In this document: piece after piece, positions 18,136 through 28,163 of the stretch
How positions within the stretch are numbered: the stretch's first letter is position 1
How the letters are laid out: each line of letters starts with the position of its first letter
Assembly (NCBI GenBank): GCA_024654125.1
Contig: JANLIC010000141.1
Coordinates: 1-41,354, forward strand
Reading direction: 5' to 3'
DNA from: Sulfuricaulis sp.
GTDB lineage: Bacteria > Pseudomonadota > Gammaproteobacteria > Acidiferrobacterales > Sulfurifustaceae
DNA length: 41,354 nt
Notes under the pieces: model-generated
The model's database searches: none
Seen by the model: the letters and a program-made list of their open reading frames with translations, nothing else
Told to the model about the DNA's origin: nothing
Program-made: the position numbers and the translations under genes

Positions 18136-18452
18136 GCGAGAACGGCTTGGTCTCCCGCGGCGATGGGGTGTTCGGAATCTCCGGAAGTCTGACGTTTCAG
18201 ACCGTGCCCCGGTATCAGAACCAGGCCGAAAGCCTGCTGCAAGGCGGAGGGCAACCCGTGACCATCGACTTGCAGGGTGTCACCCAGGCCGACAGTGCCG
18301 GGCTGGCGCTAATGATCGAGTGGCTGCAGATGGCGCGCGCCGCGAAACACGAGCTTGTCTTTGCCAATATTCCGGAGCAGATGCGCGATCTTATTCGCGT
18401 GAACGGTCTGCAACAGCTGTTCAGCCTCAAGAACGGACAAAACAACAAGTGA
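18132..18452 (+). CDS. mlaB: STAS-domain protein MlaB
   Basis: The 106-residue STAS domain protein carries VTIDLQGVTQADSAGLALMIEWLQMAR, matching the conserved D-S-A/G loop of anti-sigma antagonist-like proteins. In the Mla complex it binds MlaF and is needed for ATPase assembly and activity. The start is GTG 18132, which overlaps the mlaC stop (GTGA); it completes mlaFEDCB. Confidence 0.9.
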   Translation: MSENGLVSRGDGVFGISGSLTFQTVPRYQNQAESLLQGGGQPVTIDLQGVTQADSAGLALMIEWLQMARAAKHELVFANIPEQMRDLIRVNGLQQLFSLKNGQNNK

Positions 18453-18495
18453 ATCCTGATTCGTAACACCCCGCGGCTCCCGACGCTCATCTTCC

Positions 18496-19413
18496 GTGCC
18501 GGCCATCTCGATTTCAGGGCTCAACAAGCATTACGCCAGGGTCCATGCGCTTGACAACATCGACCTGACGGTCGAGCAGGGGGAGTTTTTCGGCCTGCTC
18601 GGACCGAATGGCGCTGGCAAATCCACGCTCATCAACATTCTCGCCGGGCTGACACGTTTCGACAGTGGCCGGGTGAGCGTGCTGGGGCATGACGTGGTGA
18701 CGGCCTATCGCCGTACGCGCCGATTACTCGGCGTGGTGCCGCAGGAGCTTACCTACGACCCCTTTTTCAATGTGCGTGAGGTGCTGCGAATCCAGTCGGG
18801 CTATTTCGGCCTGCAAAAAAACGACGCCTGGATCGACGAGCTGATGGCGGCGCTCATGCTGACCGACAAGGCCGAAGCCAATATGCGCGCGCTGTCGGGC
18901 GGGATGAAGCGGCGTGTCATGATCGCGCAGGCACTGGTGCATCGCCCCGAGGTGGTGGTGCTGGACGAACCGACGGCGGGTGTTGACGTCGAGCTGCGCA
19001 AGTCCTTGTGGGATTTCATTCGCCGGCTGCACCGCGAGGGTCACACCATCGTCCTGACCACACATTACCTGGAAGAGGCTGAGGCCCTGTGCGACCGGAT
19101 TGCCATACTCAATCTCGGCAGGCTCGTGGCACTGGACACCAAGAAAGCGCTGCTGGCGCGCGGAATCGGCCGAACGCGGCGAGTGTGCATCACCACCGAG
19201 CAGCCGCTCGGACCGTTGCCCGGAAATCTCGCGGAGAAAGTGCGCCGGCAAGAAGGCAATCAGCTGGAACTGCAACTCGATAAGAGCGCGGACTCCGTTA
19301 TCGCGGTGCTCGATGTCCTGCGCGCGCACGGCGCCGTAATCATCGACCTTAACATGGAGGGGGCGGATTTGGAGGACGTGTTTGTCGAGCTAACCCGGAG
19401 ACAAAAAGTATGA
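18496..19413 (+). CDS. ABC transporter ATP-binding protein, YadG/CcmA-like (ABC-2 type exporter)
   Basis: The 305-residue ATPase shows Walker A GPNGAGKST (36-44), the Q-loop GVVPQELTYDPFFNV, signature LSGGMKRR and Walker B VVVLDEPTAGVD. A C-terminal domain of about 80 residues is typical of YadG/DrrA-like exporters. The start is GTG 18496 with no strong ribosome site; it is 43 bases after mlaB. The permease partner follows after a 141-base gap filled by a palindromic repeat. Substrate unknown. The pair sits between mlaB and ibaG, where E. coli has nothing. Confidence 0.88.
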   Translation: MPAISISGLNKHYARVHALDNIDLTVEQGEFFGLLGPNGAGKSTLINILAGLTRFDSGRVSVLGHDVVTAYRRTRRLLGVVPQELTYDPFFNVREVLRIQSGYFGLQKNDAWIDELMAALMLTDKAEANMRALSGGMKRRVMIAQALVHRPEVVVLDEPTAGVDVELRKSLWDFIRRLHREGHTIVLTTHYLEEAEALCDRIAILNLGRLVALDTKKALLARGIGRTRRVCITTEQPLGPLPGNLAEKVRRQEGNQLELQLDKSADSVIAVLDVLRAHGAVIIDLNMEGADLEDVFVELTRRQKV

Positions 19414-19433
19414 GTACAGCATTTAATATTTTT

Positions 19434-19541
19434 GAAACGCAGATGAACGCAGATGAAAAAGAAATAAACGCAGATCGACTCATGTCAGATCCTGTTTTAT
19501 CTGCGTTCATCATGGAATTAAAACCGCGTTTTTCTGCGATT
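19434..19541. repeat. Imperfect palindromic repeat with CGCAGATGAACGCAGAT arms
   Basis: The left arm (19434-19461) carries repeated ACGCAGATGA units and the right arm (19496-19541) carries ATCTGCGTTCATC and CCGCGTTTTTCTGCG. This degenerate member of the family also occurs at 22448, 26505 and 28068. It lies between the exporter ATPase and permease genes and ends 14 bases before the permease ATG, where no ribosome site is visible. Confidence 0.75.
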
Positions 19542-19554
19542 ACAAAGTATTAAT

Positions 19555-20316
19555 ATGAATCTGATCGGGCTCTATACCCTTTTCTACAAGGAAGTGCTGC
19601 GCTTCGGTAAGGTACTGCTGCAAACCCTGATCGCCCCGGTCATCACCGCCATGCTCTACCTGGTCGTCTTCGGACATGTTTTCGAAGGCCGGGTGCAGGC
19701 CTTTCCCGGCGTGAGCTACACCGTGTTCCTGATCCCGGGTCTCATGATGATGTCGGTGATCCAGAATGCCTTCGCCAACAGCTCATCGAGTCTGATCCAA
19801 TCCAAAGTGACGGGCAATATCATGTTCATGATGCTGACACCGCTGTCGCACTTCGAATTCTTCCTGGCTTACGTATTGGCGTCGGTAGTGCGCGGCGTGC
19901 TGGTGGGCGTTGGGGTTTTTCTTGCGGCACTGGTGTTCACGGAGGCCCCGGTCAAGCACCCGGGCTTCATTCTGCTTTTCATGTTCCTGAGCAGTGCCAC
20001 GCTGGGAGCCATCGGTGTGATGGTGGGCGTGTGGGCCGAAAAATTCGATCAGATCGCGGGCTTCCAGAATTTCATCATCCTGCCGCTGTCGTTCCTCTCC
20101 GGGGTGTTCTATTCCATCCATTCGCTGCCGGAGTTCTGGCAGACTCTGTCGCACTTCAATCCGTTCTTCTACATGATTGACGGATTCCGCTACGGATTCT
20201 TCGGGATTTCCGATATCGCGCCCGCCCGCAGCCTGGGGATCGTGACGCTGTTTCTGGCGGTGCTGACCGGCGTCACGCTGGCGCTACTCAAGTCCGGTTA
20301 CAAATTGCGTGATTGA
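19555..20316 (+). CDS. ABC-2 type transporter permease, YadH-like
   Basis: The 253-residue permease has six hydrophobic segments. It starts MNLIGLYTLFYKEVLRFGKV with LIAPVITAMLYLVVFGHVF, and it has the ABC-2 membrane motif GFQNFIILPLSFLSGVFYSIHSLPEFW. It forms an exporter with the preceding ATPase. Its ATG lies directly after a palindromic repeat, in an A/T-rich leader without a recognisable ribosome site, so its translation may differ from that of its partner. Confidence 0.9.
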   Translation: MNLIGLYTLFYKEVLRFGKVLLQTLIAPVITAMLYLVVFGHVFEGRVQAFPGVSYTVFLIPGLMMMSVIQNAFANSSSSLIQSKVTGNIMFMMLTPLSHFEFFLAYVLASVVRGVLVGVGVFLAALVFTEAPVKHPGFILLFMFLSSATLGAIGVMVGVWAEKFDQIAGFQNFIILPLSFLSGVFYSIHSLPEFWQTLSHFNPFFYMIDGFRYGFFGISDIAPARSLGIVTLFLAVLTGVTLALLKSGYKLRD

Positions 20317-20475
20317 AGGCCTGAGCGGCGCTGTCATCCGGCGGAAACGACACCCCCATCAGTCGCGCCTTTATAACGCCGTTAGACGGAATTCACGGAC
20401 TCCGAAGCGTTCCCCGGCCTATCTCTTAAGGCTATATCTCTTGAAATAGAGTAAAGGGGCCGCATAATTGAAAGA

Positions 20476-20700
20476 ATGATGGAGCCGGAAGACATTAAGC
20501 AGATGATCGAACTCGGCTTGCCAGGGGCGCACGTGCTGGTAACCGGCGACGGGCATCATTTCGAAGCCGAGGTCATCGCCAGCGAGTTCGCCGGCAAGAG
20601 CATGTTGCAGCGGCACCAGATCGTCTACCGGACGCTGGGCAGCAAGATGGGAAATGAGATTCACGCCCTGTCATTGCGCACCCAGGCTCCGGGCGAATGA
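20476..20700 (+). CDS. ibaG: BolA family protein IbaG
   Basis: The 74-residue BolA-fold protein begins MMEPEDIKQMIELGLPGAHV, has GDGHHFEAEVIASEFAGKS and the invariant C-terminal histidine in LQRHQIVYRTLG. BolA-type proteins bind [2Fe-2S] clusters with CGFS monothiol glutaredoxins through this histidine; a CGFS glutaredoxin is the next gene. Position before murA and after mla matches IbaG (YrbA) of gammaproteobacteria. Two ATG codons (20476 and 20479) are possible. Confidence 0.93.
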   Translation: MMEPEDIKQMIELGLPGAHVLVTGDGHHFEAEVIASEFAGKSMLQRHQIVYRTLGSKMGNEIHALSLRTQAPGE

Positions 20701-20745
20701 CACCCCGGTGGTTTATCAACATTTACTGAAGCGCGAGAGGATTGC

Positions 20746-21060
20746 ATGAACACTCAGGAAAAAATCCGCGAACAGCTTTCCGGCGACAAGATCGTGCTCT
20801 ACATGAAGGGTTCTCCCCAGTCCCCGCAATGCGGTTTCTCGGCCAAGGCCACGCAAATGCTGGGTGCCTGCGGCGCCAAATACGCCAGCTACGATATCCT
20901 GTCGGACCCCGATATACGCCAGGGCCTCAAGGAATACTCCAATTGGCCGACGTTTCCCCAGCTCTACCTCAACGGCGAATTGGTGGGAGGCTGTGATATC
21001 ATGACCGAGCTGTTCCAGAAGGGTGAGCTCCAGAAATTGATTGCCAAGGCGATGGGTTGA
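20746..21060 (+). CDS. grxD: Monothiol CGFS glutaredoxin (Grx4/GrxD)
   Basis: The 104-residue glutaredoxin fold has the monothiol active site CGFS (C29-S32), the glutathione-binding K21, the WPTFPQLYLNGELVGGCDI motif and a full-length helix 5. Grx4 carries [2Fe-2S] clusters and forms heterocomplexes with BolA proteins. It lies 45 bases after the BolA gene, so the two are probably co-expressed. The ribosome site GAGAGGA precedes ATG 20746, and a clear terminator follows. Confidence 0.95.
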   Translation: MNTQEKIREQLSGDKIVLYMKGSPQSPQCGFSAKATQMLGACGAKYASYDILSDPDIRQGLKEYSNWPTFPQLYLNGELVGGCDIMTELFQKGELQKLIAKAMG

Positions 21061-21083
21061 ACCCCGCCCGTGTTGATCGAGCC

Positions 21084-21112
21084 AAGCCGCCCTCTGGCGG
21101 CTTTGTTTTTTT
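21084..21112 (+). terminator. Rho-independent terminator after grxD
   Basis: There is a perfect 8-bp stem AAGCCGCC / GGCGGCTT with loop CTCT, followed by TTGTTTTTTT. It lies 24 bases after the grxD stop and 24 before the murA start, separating the mla/ibaG/grxD side from the murA/his side. Confidence 0.88.
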
Positions 21113-21114
21113 AA

Positions 21115-22431
<1,317 letters not shown>

Positions 22432-22447
22432 TTCTTTATATGAAAAT

Positions 22448-22541
22448 GAAACCGCCGATGAACGCAGATTAACGCAGATAAAAAACAGTTTGCGGCAATC
22501 GAGACTTTCTATCGGCGTTCATCTGCGTTTATCTGCGGTTC
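22448..22541. repeat. Palindromic repeat, ACGCAGAT type, between murA and hisG
   Basis: The left arm 22448-22482 (GAAACCGCCGATGAACGCAG...) is nearly the reverse complement of the right arm 22511-22541 (ATCGGCGTTCATCTGCG...). It would fold into a long stem of about 30 bp. It ends 16 bases before hisG ATG 22558, and the space between is A/T-rich with no ribosome site. Confidence 0.85.
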
Positions 22542-22557
22542 CAAAATTAATACTAAT

Positions 22558-23202
22558 ATGTCTACCGTACTGAATATCGCTTTATCAAAGGGGCGGATCC
22601 TGGAAGAAGGCCTGCCGCTGCTTGAGCGTGCCGGTATCCGGCCCGCGAAAAACCCGCTCAAGAGTCGCAAGCTCATCCTTGATACCAACTTTCCCGAGGT
22701 GAAGCTCACCATCATCCGCGCCGCGGATGTGCCCACCTATGTCCGGTTCGGTGCCGCCGATCTCGGCATCGCCGGCAAGGATGTGCTGATGGAGTACGAC
22801 GGCGACGGCCTGTACGAACTGCTCGACCTCAAGATCGCGCGCTGCCGCATGATGGTGGCTGAACCCATGAACTTGGCCTCGCGCGACGATCCCGGCAGCT
22901 GGACCCGGTTGCGCATCGCCACCAAGTACGTCAAAACCACGCAGCGCCACTTCGCCGCCAAGGGCATCCAGACCGACATCATCAAACTTTACGGTTCCAT
23001 GGAGTTGGCCCCCCTGGTGGGTCTTTCCGACCGCATCGTCGATTTGGTCGACACCGGTAACACCCTCAAGGCCAATGGCCTGGCCGAGGTCGAGCACATC
23101 GCCGACATCAGTGCTTGGCTCGTGGCCAACCGCGCCTCCATGAAAATGAAGCAGCGGGCGTTGAAAGATCTCGTGAACAGGTTGGAGAAGGCGGTCGCCT
23201 GA
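22558..23202 (+). CDS. hisG: ATP phosphoribosyltransferase, short form
   Basis: This enzyme catalyses the first step of histidine synthesis, joining ATP and PRPP. At 214 residues it is the short HisG form, which lacks the C-terminal regulatory domain and requires HisZ as partner; hisZ is not in the window. It begins [20 protein letters not shown], with [17 protein letters not shown] and the PRPP loop [14 protein letters not shown]. It opens the his series, with 7 bases to hisD. Confidence 0.96.
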   Translation: MSTVLNIALSKGRILEEGLPLLERAGIRPAKNPLKSRKLILDTNFPEVKLTIIRAADVPTYVRFGAADLGIAGKDVLMEYDGDGLYELLDLKIARCRMMVAEPMNLASRDDPGSWTRLRIATKYVKTTQRHFAAKGIQTDIIKLYGSMELAPLVGLSDRIVDLVDTGNTLKANGLAEVEHIADISAWLVANRASMKMKQRALKDLVNRLEKAVA

Positions 23203-23209
23203 TACACCC

Positions 23210-24517
23210 ATGAGTTCCCTCAATCTGCGCCAGCTCACGACGGGCGATGCCGGATTCGAGCGCGAATTCGCCCGCTTGCTGAACCGTTCTCAGACCGTGG
23301 ACCCGGAAATCGAGACGACGGTGAAAGCGATCATCGCGGACGTGCGCGCACGCGGCGATACCGCCTTGCTTGAATACACCCGGCGGTTCGACCGCCGTAA
23401 TGCGGCTTCGGTGGCGGAACTCGAAATCGCGCGCCCGCGCCTGCGCGAGGCCTCGCGCGCGCTCACCCAGGAACAGTATGAAGCGCTGGCCAATGCCGCC
23501 GAGCGCATCCGCGCCTATCACGAGCGTCAACGCGCCGAGTCCTGGAGCTATACCGAGCCTGACGGCACGCTGCTGGGGCAGCAGGTGACGCCGCTCGAGC
23601 GTGTCGGACTTTACGTACCCGGCGGCAAGGCCGCCTATCCCTCGTCGGTGCTGATGAACGCGATCCCGGCCAAAGTGGCCGAGGTGACGGAACTTATCAT
23701 GGTCGTACCGGCGCCGGAGGGCGAGCTCAATCCGCTGGTGCTGGGCGCGGCCTATCTCGGCGGTGTCGACCGCGTGTTTACCATCGGCGGCGCGCAGGCG
23801 GTGGCGGCGCTCGCCTATGGCACCGACGCCATTCCCAAAGTGGACAAGATTGTCGGACCGGGCAACATCTATGTCGCCACCGCTAAACGTCTCGTGTTCG
23901 GCGCGGTCGACATCGATATGATCGCCGGCCCCTCCGAGATCGTGGTGTTGTGCGACGGTCGCACCGATCCCGAGTGGATCGCCATGGACCTGTTCTCGCA
24001 GGCGGAGCACGACGAGGACGCGCAGGCGATTCTTATCAGCCTCGACGGGACTTTCACCGCAAAGGTGCGCGCAGCCATCGAAAAACTGCTGCCCGGCATG
24101 GAGCGGCGCGACATTATCCGCGCCTCGCTCGAAGCCCGCGGGGCACTGATTACCACCGAGAATCTCGATGAAGCGCTGGTGCTGGTGAACCGTATCGCCC
24201 CGGAGCATCTCGAACTATCAGTGGAGAATCCCGAGGATGCCGCGAAACGCGTGCGCCACGCCGGGGCGATTTTTCTCGGTCGCTATACCGCGGAAGCGGT
24301 CGGCGATTATTGCGCCGGGCCGAACCATGTGCTGCCAACCGCCGGCACCGCGCGTTTTTCCTCGCCGCTCGGCGTTTACGATTTCCAAAAACGCACGAGC
24401 CTCATTCAGTGCTCGGCGGACGGCGCCTCCCGCCTCGGCCACACCGCTTCCGTGCTCTCGCGCGGCGAGGGGCTGACGGCGCACGCGCGCTCGGCGGAAT
24501 ACCGGATAAAGAAATAG
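23210..24517 (+). CDS. hisD: Histidinol dehydrogenase
   Basis: The 435-residue zinc enzyme performs the last two oxidations of histidine synthesis. Typical motifs are [37 protein letters not shown], the substrate and zinc region [22 protein letters not shown] and IAPEHLEL (catalytic His). It is full length. A 234-base spacer with a dispersed repeat separates it from hisC. Confidence 0.97.
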   Translation: MSSLNLRQLTTGDAGFEREFARLLNRSQTVDPEIETTVKAIIADVRARGDTALLEYTRRFDRRNAASVAELEIARPRLREASRALTQEQYEALANAAERIRAYHERQRAESWSYTEPDGTLLGQQVTPLERVGLYVPGGKAAYPSSVLMNAIPAKVAEVTELIMVVPAPEGELNPLVLGAAYLGGVDRVFTIGGAQAVAALAYGTDAIPKVDKIVGPGNIYVATAKRLVFGAVDIDMIAGPSEIVVLCDGRTDPEWIAMDLFSQAEHDEDAQAILISLDGTFTAKVRAAIEKLLPGMERRDIIRASLEARGALITTENLDEALVLVNRIAPEHLELSVENPEDAAKRVRHAGAIFLGRYTAEAVGDYCAGPNHVLPTAGTARFSSPLGVYDFQKRTSLIQCSADGASRLGHTASVLSRGEGLTAHARSAEYRIKK

Positions 24518-24590
24518 CATTTAGAGTTCTGGGTTGCGAGTTCAGAGTTGGCGGAACCTGTCCCAGTTAACGGTTCGCTGAAAAATGTTT

Positions 24591-24676
24591 CGTCACCCCG
24601 GCGAAAGTCGGGGTCCAGAATTTCGAACGAACAAATATCAGTACTAGACTGAATTCCGGCTTGCGCCGGAATGACG
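24591..24676. repeat. Dispersed inverted repeat, CACCCCGGCGAAAGTCGGGG type
   Basis: In the 234-base hisD-hisC spacer, GTCACCCCGGCGAAAGTCGGGGTCCAG (split here as GTCACCCCGGCG and AAAGTCGGGGTCCAG, from 24592) is matched by CTGAATTCCGGCTTGCGCCGGAATGAC read as an inverted copy ending at 24674. Each half also forms its own small stem. This is a common intergenic repeat type in proteobacteria. A frame running through it on the minus strand is not a gene. Confidence 0.75.
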
Positions 24677-24751
24677 GATTCGGATGTTTTGTACTTTTTC
24701 GAAAAACAGTTAACTCTTCGCCCTGAACACTGTACTCAGAACTTTCACAAA

Positions 24752-25834
24752 ATGTCATCCATTGTGGACAAGGTATCCAAACTGATCCGCCCGGAAATCC
24801 GGGCGCTCAAGGCCTATCATGTGCCGGACGCCACCGGGCTGGTCAAACTCGACGCCATGGAGAATCCTTATCCCTGGCCGGACAACATGCAGCAGGCGTG
24901 GCTTGACGTGCTGCGGCAGGTGGCGCTCAACCGCTATCCCGACCCCGATGCCCGTCGCCTGCGCGAGCGTCTGCGTGCGGCGCTCGGATTGCCTGATGGG
25001 TTGAATCTATTGCTCGGGAACGGGTCGGATGAACTGATCCAGATTATTCTGATGACCGTCTCGCGGCCGGGTGCCGTGGTGCTGGCGCCTGCGCCGAGCT
25101 TTGTCATGTACGAGATGATCGCCGCGTTCACCGGCATGAAGTTTGCCGGCGTGCCGCTGACGGCGGATTTCACGCTCGACATGCCGGCCATGACCACGGC
25201 GATCGTGACGCACCAACCGGCGGTGATTTTCCTTTCCTATCCGAACAACCCGACCGCGAACTTGTTCACGCACGCGGATGTCGTGCGCGTGGTCGAGCAG
25301 GCGCCGGGATTGGTGGTGCTGGATGAGGCCTATCATGCTTTTGCCGGCGAATCCTTCATGAGCGAGCTGGGAAAACATGACAATCTTCTGGTGATGCGCA
25401 CGCTTTCCAAGCAGGGTCTTGCCGGTTTGCGCCTCGGTGTGCTCGCGGGGCCGAACCCCTGGCTCGCGGAATTCAATAAGGTGAGGTTGCCGTACAACAT
25501 CGGTACTCTGACGCAGGCGAGCGCGGAATTTGCCCTGACGCACCTCGCGTTGCTTGATGAACAGGCGGGCCTGATACGGTTGGAACGGGAAAAACTCTTC
25601 AAGGCACTGACTGCTTTAAAAGGCGTGCAGCCCTGGCCGAGCCAGACCAATTTCATTCTGTTCCGGGTGGACCAAGGCGATGCGGACAGGGTATTTGAAG
25701 GCCTGCGCCAGCGCGGCGTGTTGATCAAGAATATGAATTCCGCCGGAGGGATGCTCAGGGATTGCCTGCGCGTGACGGTCGGTACGCCGGAGGAGAACAC
25801 TGCTTTCCTCAAGGCGCTTGAGACATCTCTCTAA
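24752..25834 (+). CDS. hisC: Histidinol-phosphate aminotransferase
   Basis: The 360-residue PLP enzyme transfers an amino group from glutamate to imidazole-acetol phosphate. It shows LDAMENPYPWP at the N-terminus, LLGNGSDELIQI (phosphate binding), FLSYPNNPTAN, VVLDEAYHAF and the Schiff-base lysine in RTLSKQGLAGLRLG (K220). The ATG at 24752 is chosen because family homology starts there; the longer frame from 24671 reads through the repeat. Confidence 0.96.
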   Translation: MSSIVDKVSKLIRPEIRALKAYHVPDATGLVKLDAMENPYPWPDNMQQAWLDVLRQVALNRYPDPDARRLRERLRAALGLPDGLNLLLGNGSDELIQIILMTVSRPGAVVLAPAPSFVMYEMIAAFTGMKFAGVPLTADFTLDMPAMTTAIVTHQPAVIFLSYPNNPTANLFTHADVVRVVEQAPGLVVLDEAYHAFAGESFMSELGKHDNLLVMRTLSKQGLAGLRLGVLAGPNPWLAEFNKVRLPYNIGTLTQASAEFALTHLALLDEQAGLIRLEREKLFKALTALKGVQPWPSQTNFILFRVDQGDADRVFEGLRQRGVLIKNMNSAGGMLRDCLRVTVGTPEENTAFLKALETSL

Positions 25835-25894
25835 TTCGTCTATGTAATATTGGTGTGATACCATAAAAATCACAAACGCTTCGGAGAATATTTC

Positions 25895-26488
25895 GTGTCC
25901 AGCCGCCGCGCGGAGATCACGCGCAAGACCAAGGAAACCCAGATCACTCTGTCCGTGAACCTGGACGGCAGTGGTACGTCGCGCCTCAATACCGGCCTGC
26001 CATTTCTCGAACACATGCTGGAGCAGGTCGCGCGGCACGGGCTGATCGATCTCGCCCTGGAAGCCAAGGGCGACCTGCACATCGATGCGCACCACACCGT
26101 GGAAGACATCGGCATCACTCTCGGCCAGGCGATCGCCAAGGCAGTGGGCGACAAGAAAGGCATACGGCGTTACGGTCACGCCTATGTCCCGCTCGACGAG
26201 GCGCTGTCGCGCGTGGTGATCGATTTCTCGGGACGTCCCGGCCTGGTTTATCATGTGGATTTCCCGCGCTCGCGCGTGGGCGAGTTCGACGTGGATCTGG
26301 TGCACGAATTTTTCCAGGGTTTTTGCAACCACGCGCTCGTCACCTTGCATGTGGACTGCCTGCGCGGCAAGAACGCGCATCACAACGCCGAGACCATTTT
26401 CAAGGCCTTCGGGCGGGCGCTGCGCATGGCGCTCGAAGTGGACGCGCGCGCCCCCGATTCCGTCCCCTCGACAAAAGGGAGTTTGTAA
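25895..26488 (+). CDS. hisB: Imidazoleglycerol-phosphate dehydratase
   Basis: This is a 197-residue monofunctional dehydratase without the phosphatase domain found in enterobacterial HisB. Manganese-binding motifs are present: [14 protein letters not shown]-like [23 protein letters not shown] and [17 protein letters not shown]. The start is GTG 25895, preceded by GGAGAA at suitable spacing. Because HisB is monofunctional, a separate histidinol-phosphatase must be encoded elsewhere. Confidence 0.96.
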   Translation: MSSRRAEITRKTKETQITLSVNLDGSGTSRLNTGLPFLEHMLEQVARHGLIDLALEAKGDLHIDAHHTVEDIGITLGQAIAKAVGDKKGIRRYGHAYVPLDEALSRVVIDFSGRPGLVYHVDFPRSRVGEFDVDLVHEFFQGFCNHALVTLHVDCLRGKNAHHNAETIFKAFGRALRMALEVDARAPDSVPSTKGSL

Positions 26489-26504
26489 GTTTATTAATAT
26501 CTTT

Positions 26505-26601
26505 GTAACCGCGGATAAACGCGGATGCACGCAGATGAGAAGCTCATTAATATGAATTGCTTTATTTTGATCAGCGTTAATCTGCGTTCATCAGTGGTTT
26601 C
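26505..26601. repeat. Palindromic repeat, ACGCAGAT type, between hisB and hisH
   Basis: The left arm 26505-26540 (GTAACCGCGGATAAACGCGG...) pairs with the right arm 26570-26601 (ATCAGCGTTAATCTGCGTTC...). It ends 9 bases before hisH ATG 26611. The leader AAACTATTT has no ribosome site. Confidence 0.85.
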
Positions 26602-26610
26602 AAACTATTT

Positions 26611-27261
26611 ATGAATACCGTCGCGGTCATCGACTATGGCATGGGCAACCTGCGCTCGGTGTGCAAGGCGATCGAACACGCCACGCCGCGCGCCCGCGTC
26701 CGGCTAACCACGGCCGCCGCGGACATCCGCGCCGCTACGCGCGTGGTGTTCCCGGGCCAGGGGGCCATCGGCGCCTGCATGACGGCGCTGGAAGGAAACG
26801 GCCTGCGCGACTCCCTGCTCGAAGCCATCAAAACCAAGCCCTTCCTCGGTATCTGCCTCGGGCTTCAGGCGTTGTACGATTTCAGCGAGGAGGGCGGCGG
26901 CACTCCTGGGCTGAGCCTGCTGGCGGGCACTGTGAAGCGTTTCCCGGCGGGTAAAATGACCGACGTGGCCACCGGCCTGCCGCTGAAAGTGCCGCACATG
27001 GGTTGGAATGAAGTGCACCAGACCGGTCCGCACCCGATGTGGAACGGCATCCCGCAGGACTCGCGCTTTTATTTCGTGCACAGCTACTACGCCGATTCAG
27101 CCGATGCACTCGATGTCGCCGGCGAAACGGCGTATGCGCTGCGGTTTACCTCGGCCGCGGCCCGTGCCAATATTTTTGCGGTGCAATTCCATCCGGAGAA
27201 ATCCCAGCACGGCGGTCTGCGCCTGCTGGAAAACTTCATATCTTGGGACGGAAGTTACTAA
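26611..27261 (+). CDS. hisH: Imidazole glycerol phosphate synthase, glutamine amidotransferase subunit
   Basis: The 216-residue class I glutaminase supplies ammonia to HisF. The catalytic nucleophile is C82 in FLGICLGLQAL, and the His-Glu pair is in VQFHPEKSQHGG. The N-terminal VIDYGMGNLRSV is typical. It lies between hisB and hisA, directly after a palindromic repeat. Confidence 0.97.
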   Translation: MNTVAVIDYGMGNLRSVCKAIEHATPRARVRLTTAAADIRAATRVVFPGQGAIGACMTALEGNGLRDSLLEAIKTKPFLGICLGLQALYDFSEEGGGTPGLSLLAGTVKRFPAGKMTDVATGLPLKVPHMGWNEVHQTGPHPMWNGIPQDSRFYFVHSYYADSADALDVAGETAYALRFTSAAARANIFAVQFHPEKSQHGGLRLLENFISWDGSY

Positions 27262-27326
27262 CCCTGAAACCCTTTTAGGTTCATTCTCTACACAATTCCA
27301 CATTTGGATTAATCCGGAGCCAGTCA

Positions 27327-28064
27327 GTGCTGATCATTCCCGCGATCGACATCAAAGACGGCAAATGCGTGCGTCTGCGCCAGGGGCGTATGAACGACGA
27401 GACGGTTTTTTCCGACGACCCGGTGTCCATGGCCAAGCGTTGGGTCGAGGCCGGCGCGCGTCGGCTGCACATCGTCGACTTGAACGGCGCCTCGGTCGGC
27501 GAGCCGGTGAACGCCACGACCATCCAAGCCATCCTTTCCGCCTTCCCGGAAGTGCCGGTGCAGGTGGGCGGTGGCATTCGCGACGAGGACACGATCCAGG
27601 CCTATCTCGATATGGGTGTGCGCTACGTGATCCTGGGCACCAAGGCGGTGAACGTGCCACATTTCGTGAGCGACGTGTGCATTGAATTCCCCGGGCACAT
27701 TATCGTCGGCCTCGATGCCAAAGACGGTAAAGTGGCCATTGACGGTTGGTCCAAACTTTCGGGGCACGATGTGGTTGACTTGGCAAAAAAATACCAGGAC
27801 GAGGGCGTCGAGGCGATCGTCTATACCGATATCGGCCGCGACGGCATGATGACCGGAGTGAACATCGAGGCGACGGTCAAGCTGGCCGAAGCCATTTCCA
27901 TTCCGGTGATTGCCTCCGGCGGCATCACCAGTATCGACGACATTCGCAAGGTGTGCGAGGCCGGCGAGGCCGGCATTGTCGGCGCCATCACTGGGCGCGC
28001 CATTTACGAAGGCACGCTCGATTTCGCCGCGGCGCAGAAACTCGCCGACGAGCTGAGTAAATAA
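27327..28064 (+). CDS. hisA: Phosphoribosylformimino-5-aminoimidazole carboxamide ribotide isomerase
   Basis: The 245-residue TIM-barrel isomerase has the first catalytic Asp in [18 protein letters not shown] and the second in [12 protein letters not shown]. Phosphate-binding loops are VGGGIRD and ASGGITS. The start is GTG 27327 with GGAG 11 bases upstream. It is homologous to HisF, which follows after a repeat. Confidence 0.97.
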   Translation: MLIIPAIDIKDGKCVRLRQGRMNDETVFSDDPVSMAKRWVEAGARRLHIVDLNGASVGEPVNATTIQAILSAFPEVPVQVGGGIRDEDTIQAYLDMGVRYVILGTKAVNVPHFVSDVCIEFPGHIIVGLDAKDGKVAIDGWSKLSGHDVVDLAKKYQDEGVEAIVYTDIGRDGMMTGVNIEATVKLAEAISIPVIASGGITSIDDIRKVCEAGEAGIVGAITGRAIYEGTLDFAAAQKLADELSK

Positions 28065-28067
28065 ACT

Positions 28068-28154
28068 GGAACCGCAGATAAACGCAGATTTACGCGGATA
28101 AAAGCCAAAGAAATTTTTCTTAATCAGCGTCCATCTGCGTTCATCAGCGGTTTC
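28068..28154. repeat. Palindromic repeat, ACGCAGAT type, between hisA and hisF
   Basis: The left arm 28068-28104 (GGAACCGCAGATAAACGCAG...) and right arm 28121-28154 (TAATCAGCGTCCATCTGCG...) form a long imperfect stem. It ends 9 bases before hisF ATG 28164 and leaves no ribosome site. Confidence 0.86.
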
Positions 28155-28163
28155 AAAAATCAT

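Noticed and set aside
24567-24758. Minus-strand 63-codon frame in the hisD-hisC spacer
   Set aside because: It is a translation of the dispersed inverted repeat and has no ribosome site.
22448-28154. CRISPR-like array from recurring ACGCAGAT units
   Set aside because: The units are few, far apart, imperfect and palindromic at long range, with genes between; there are no regular spacers and no cas genes.
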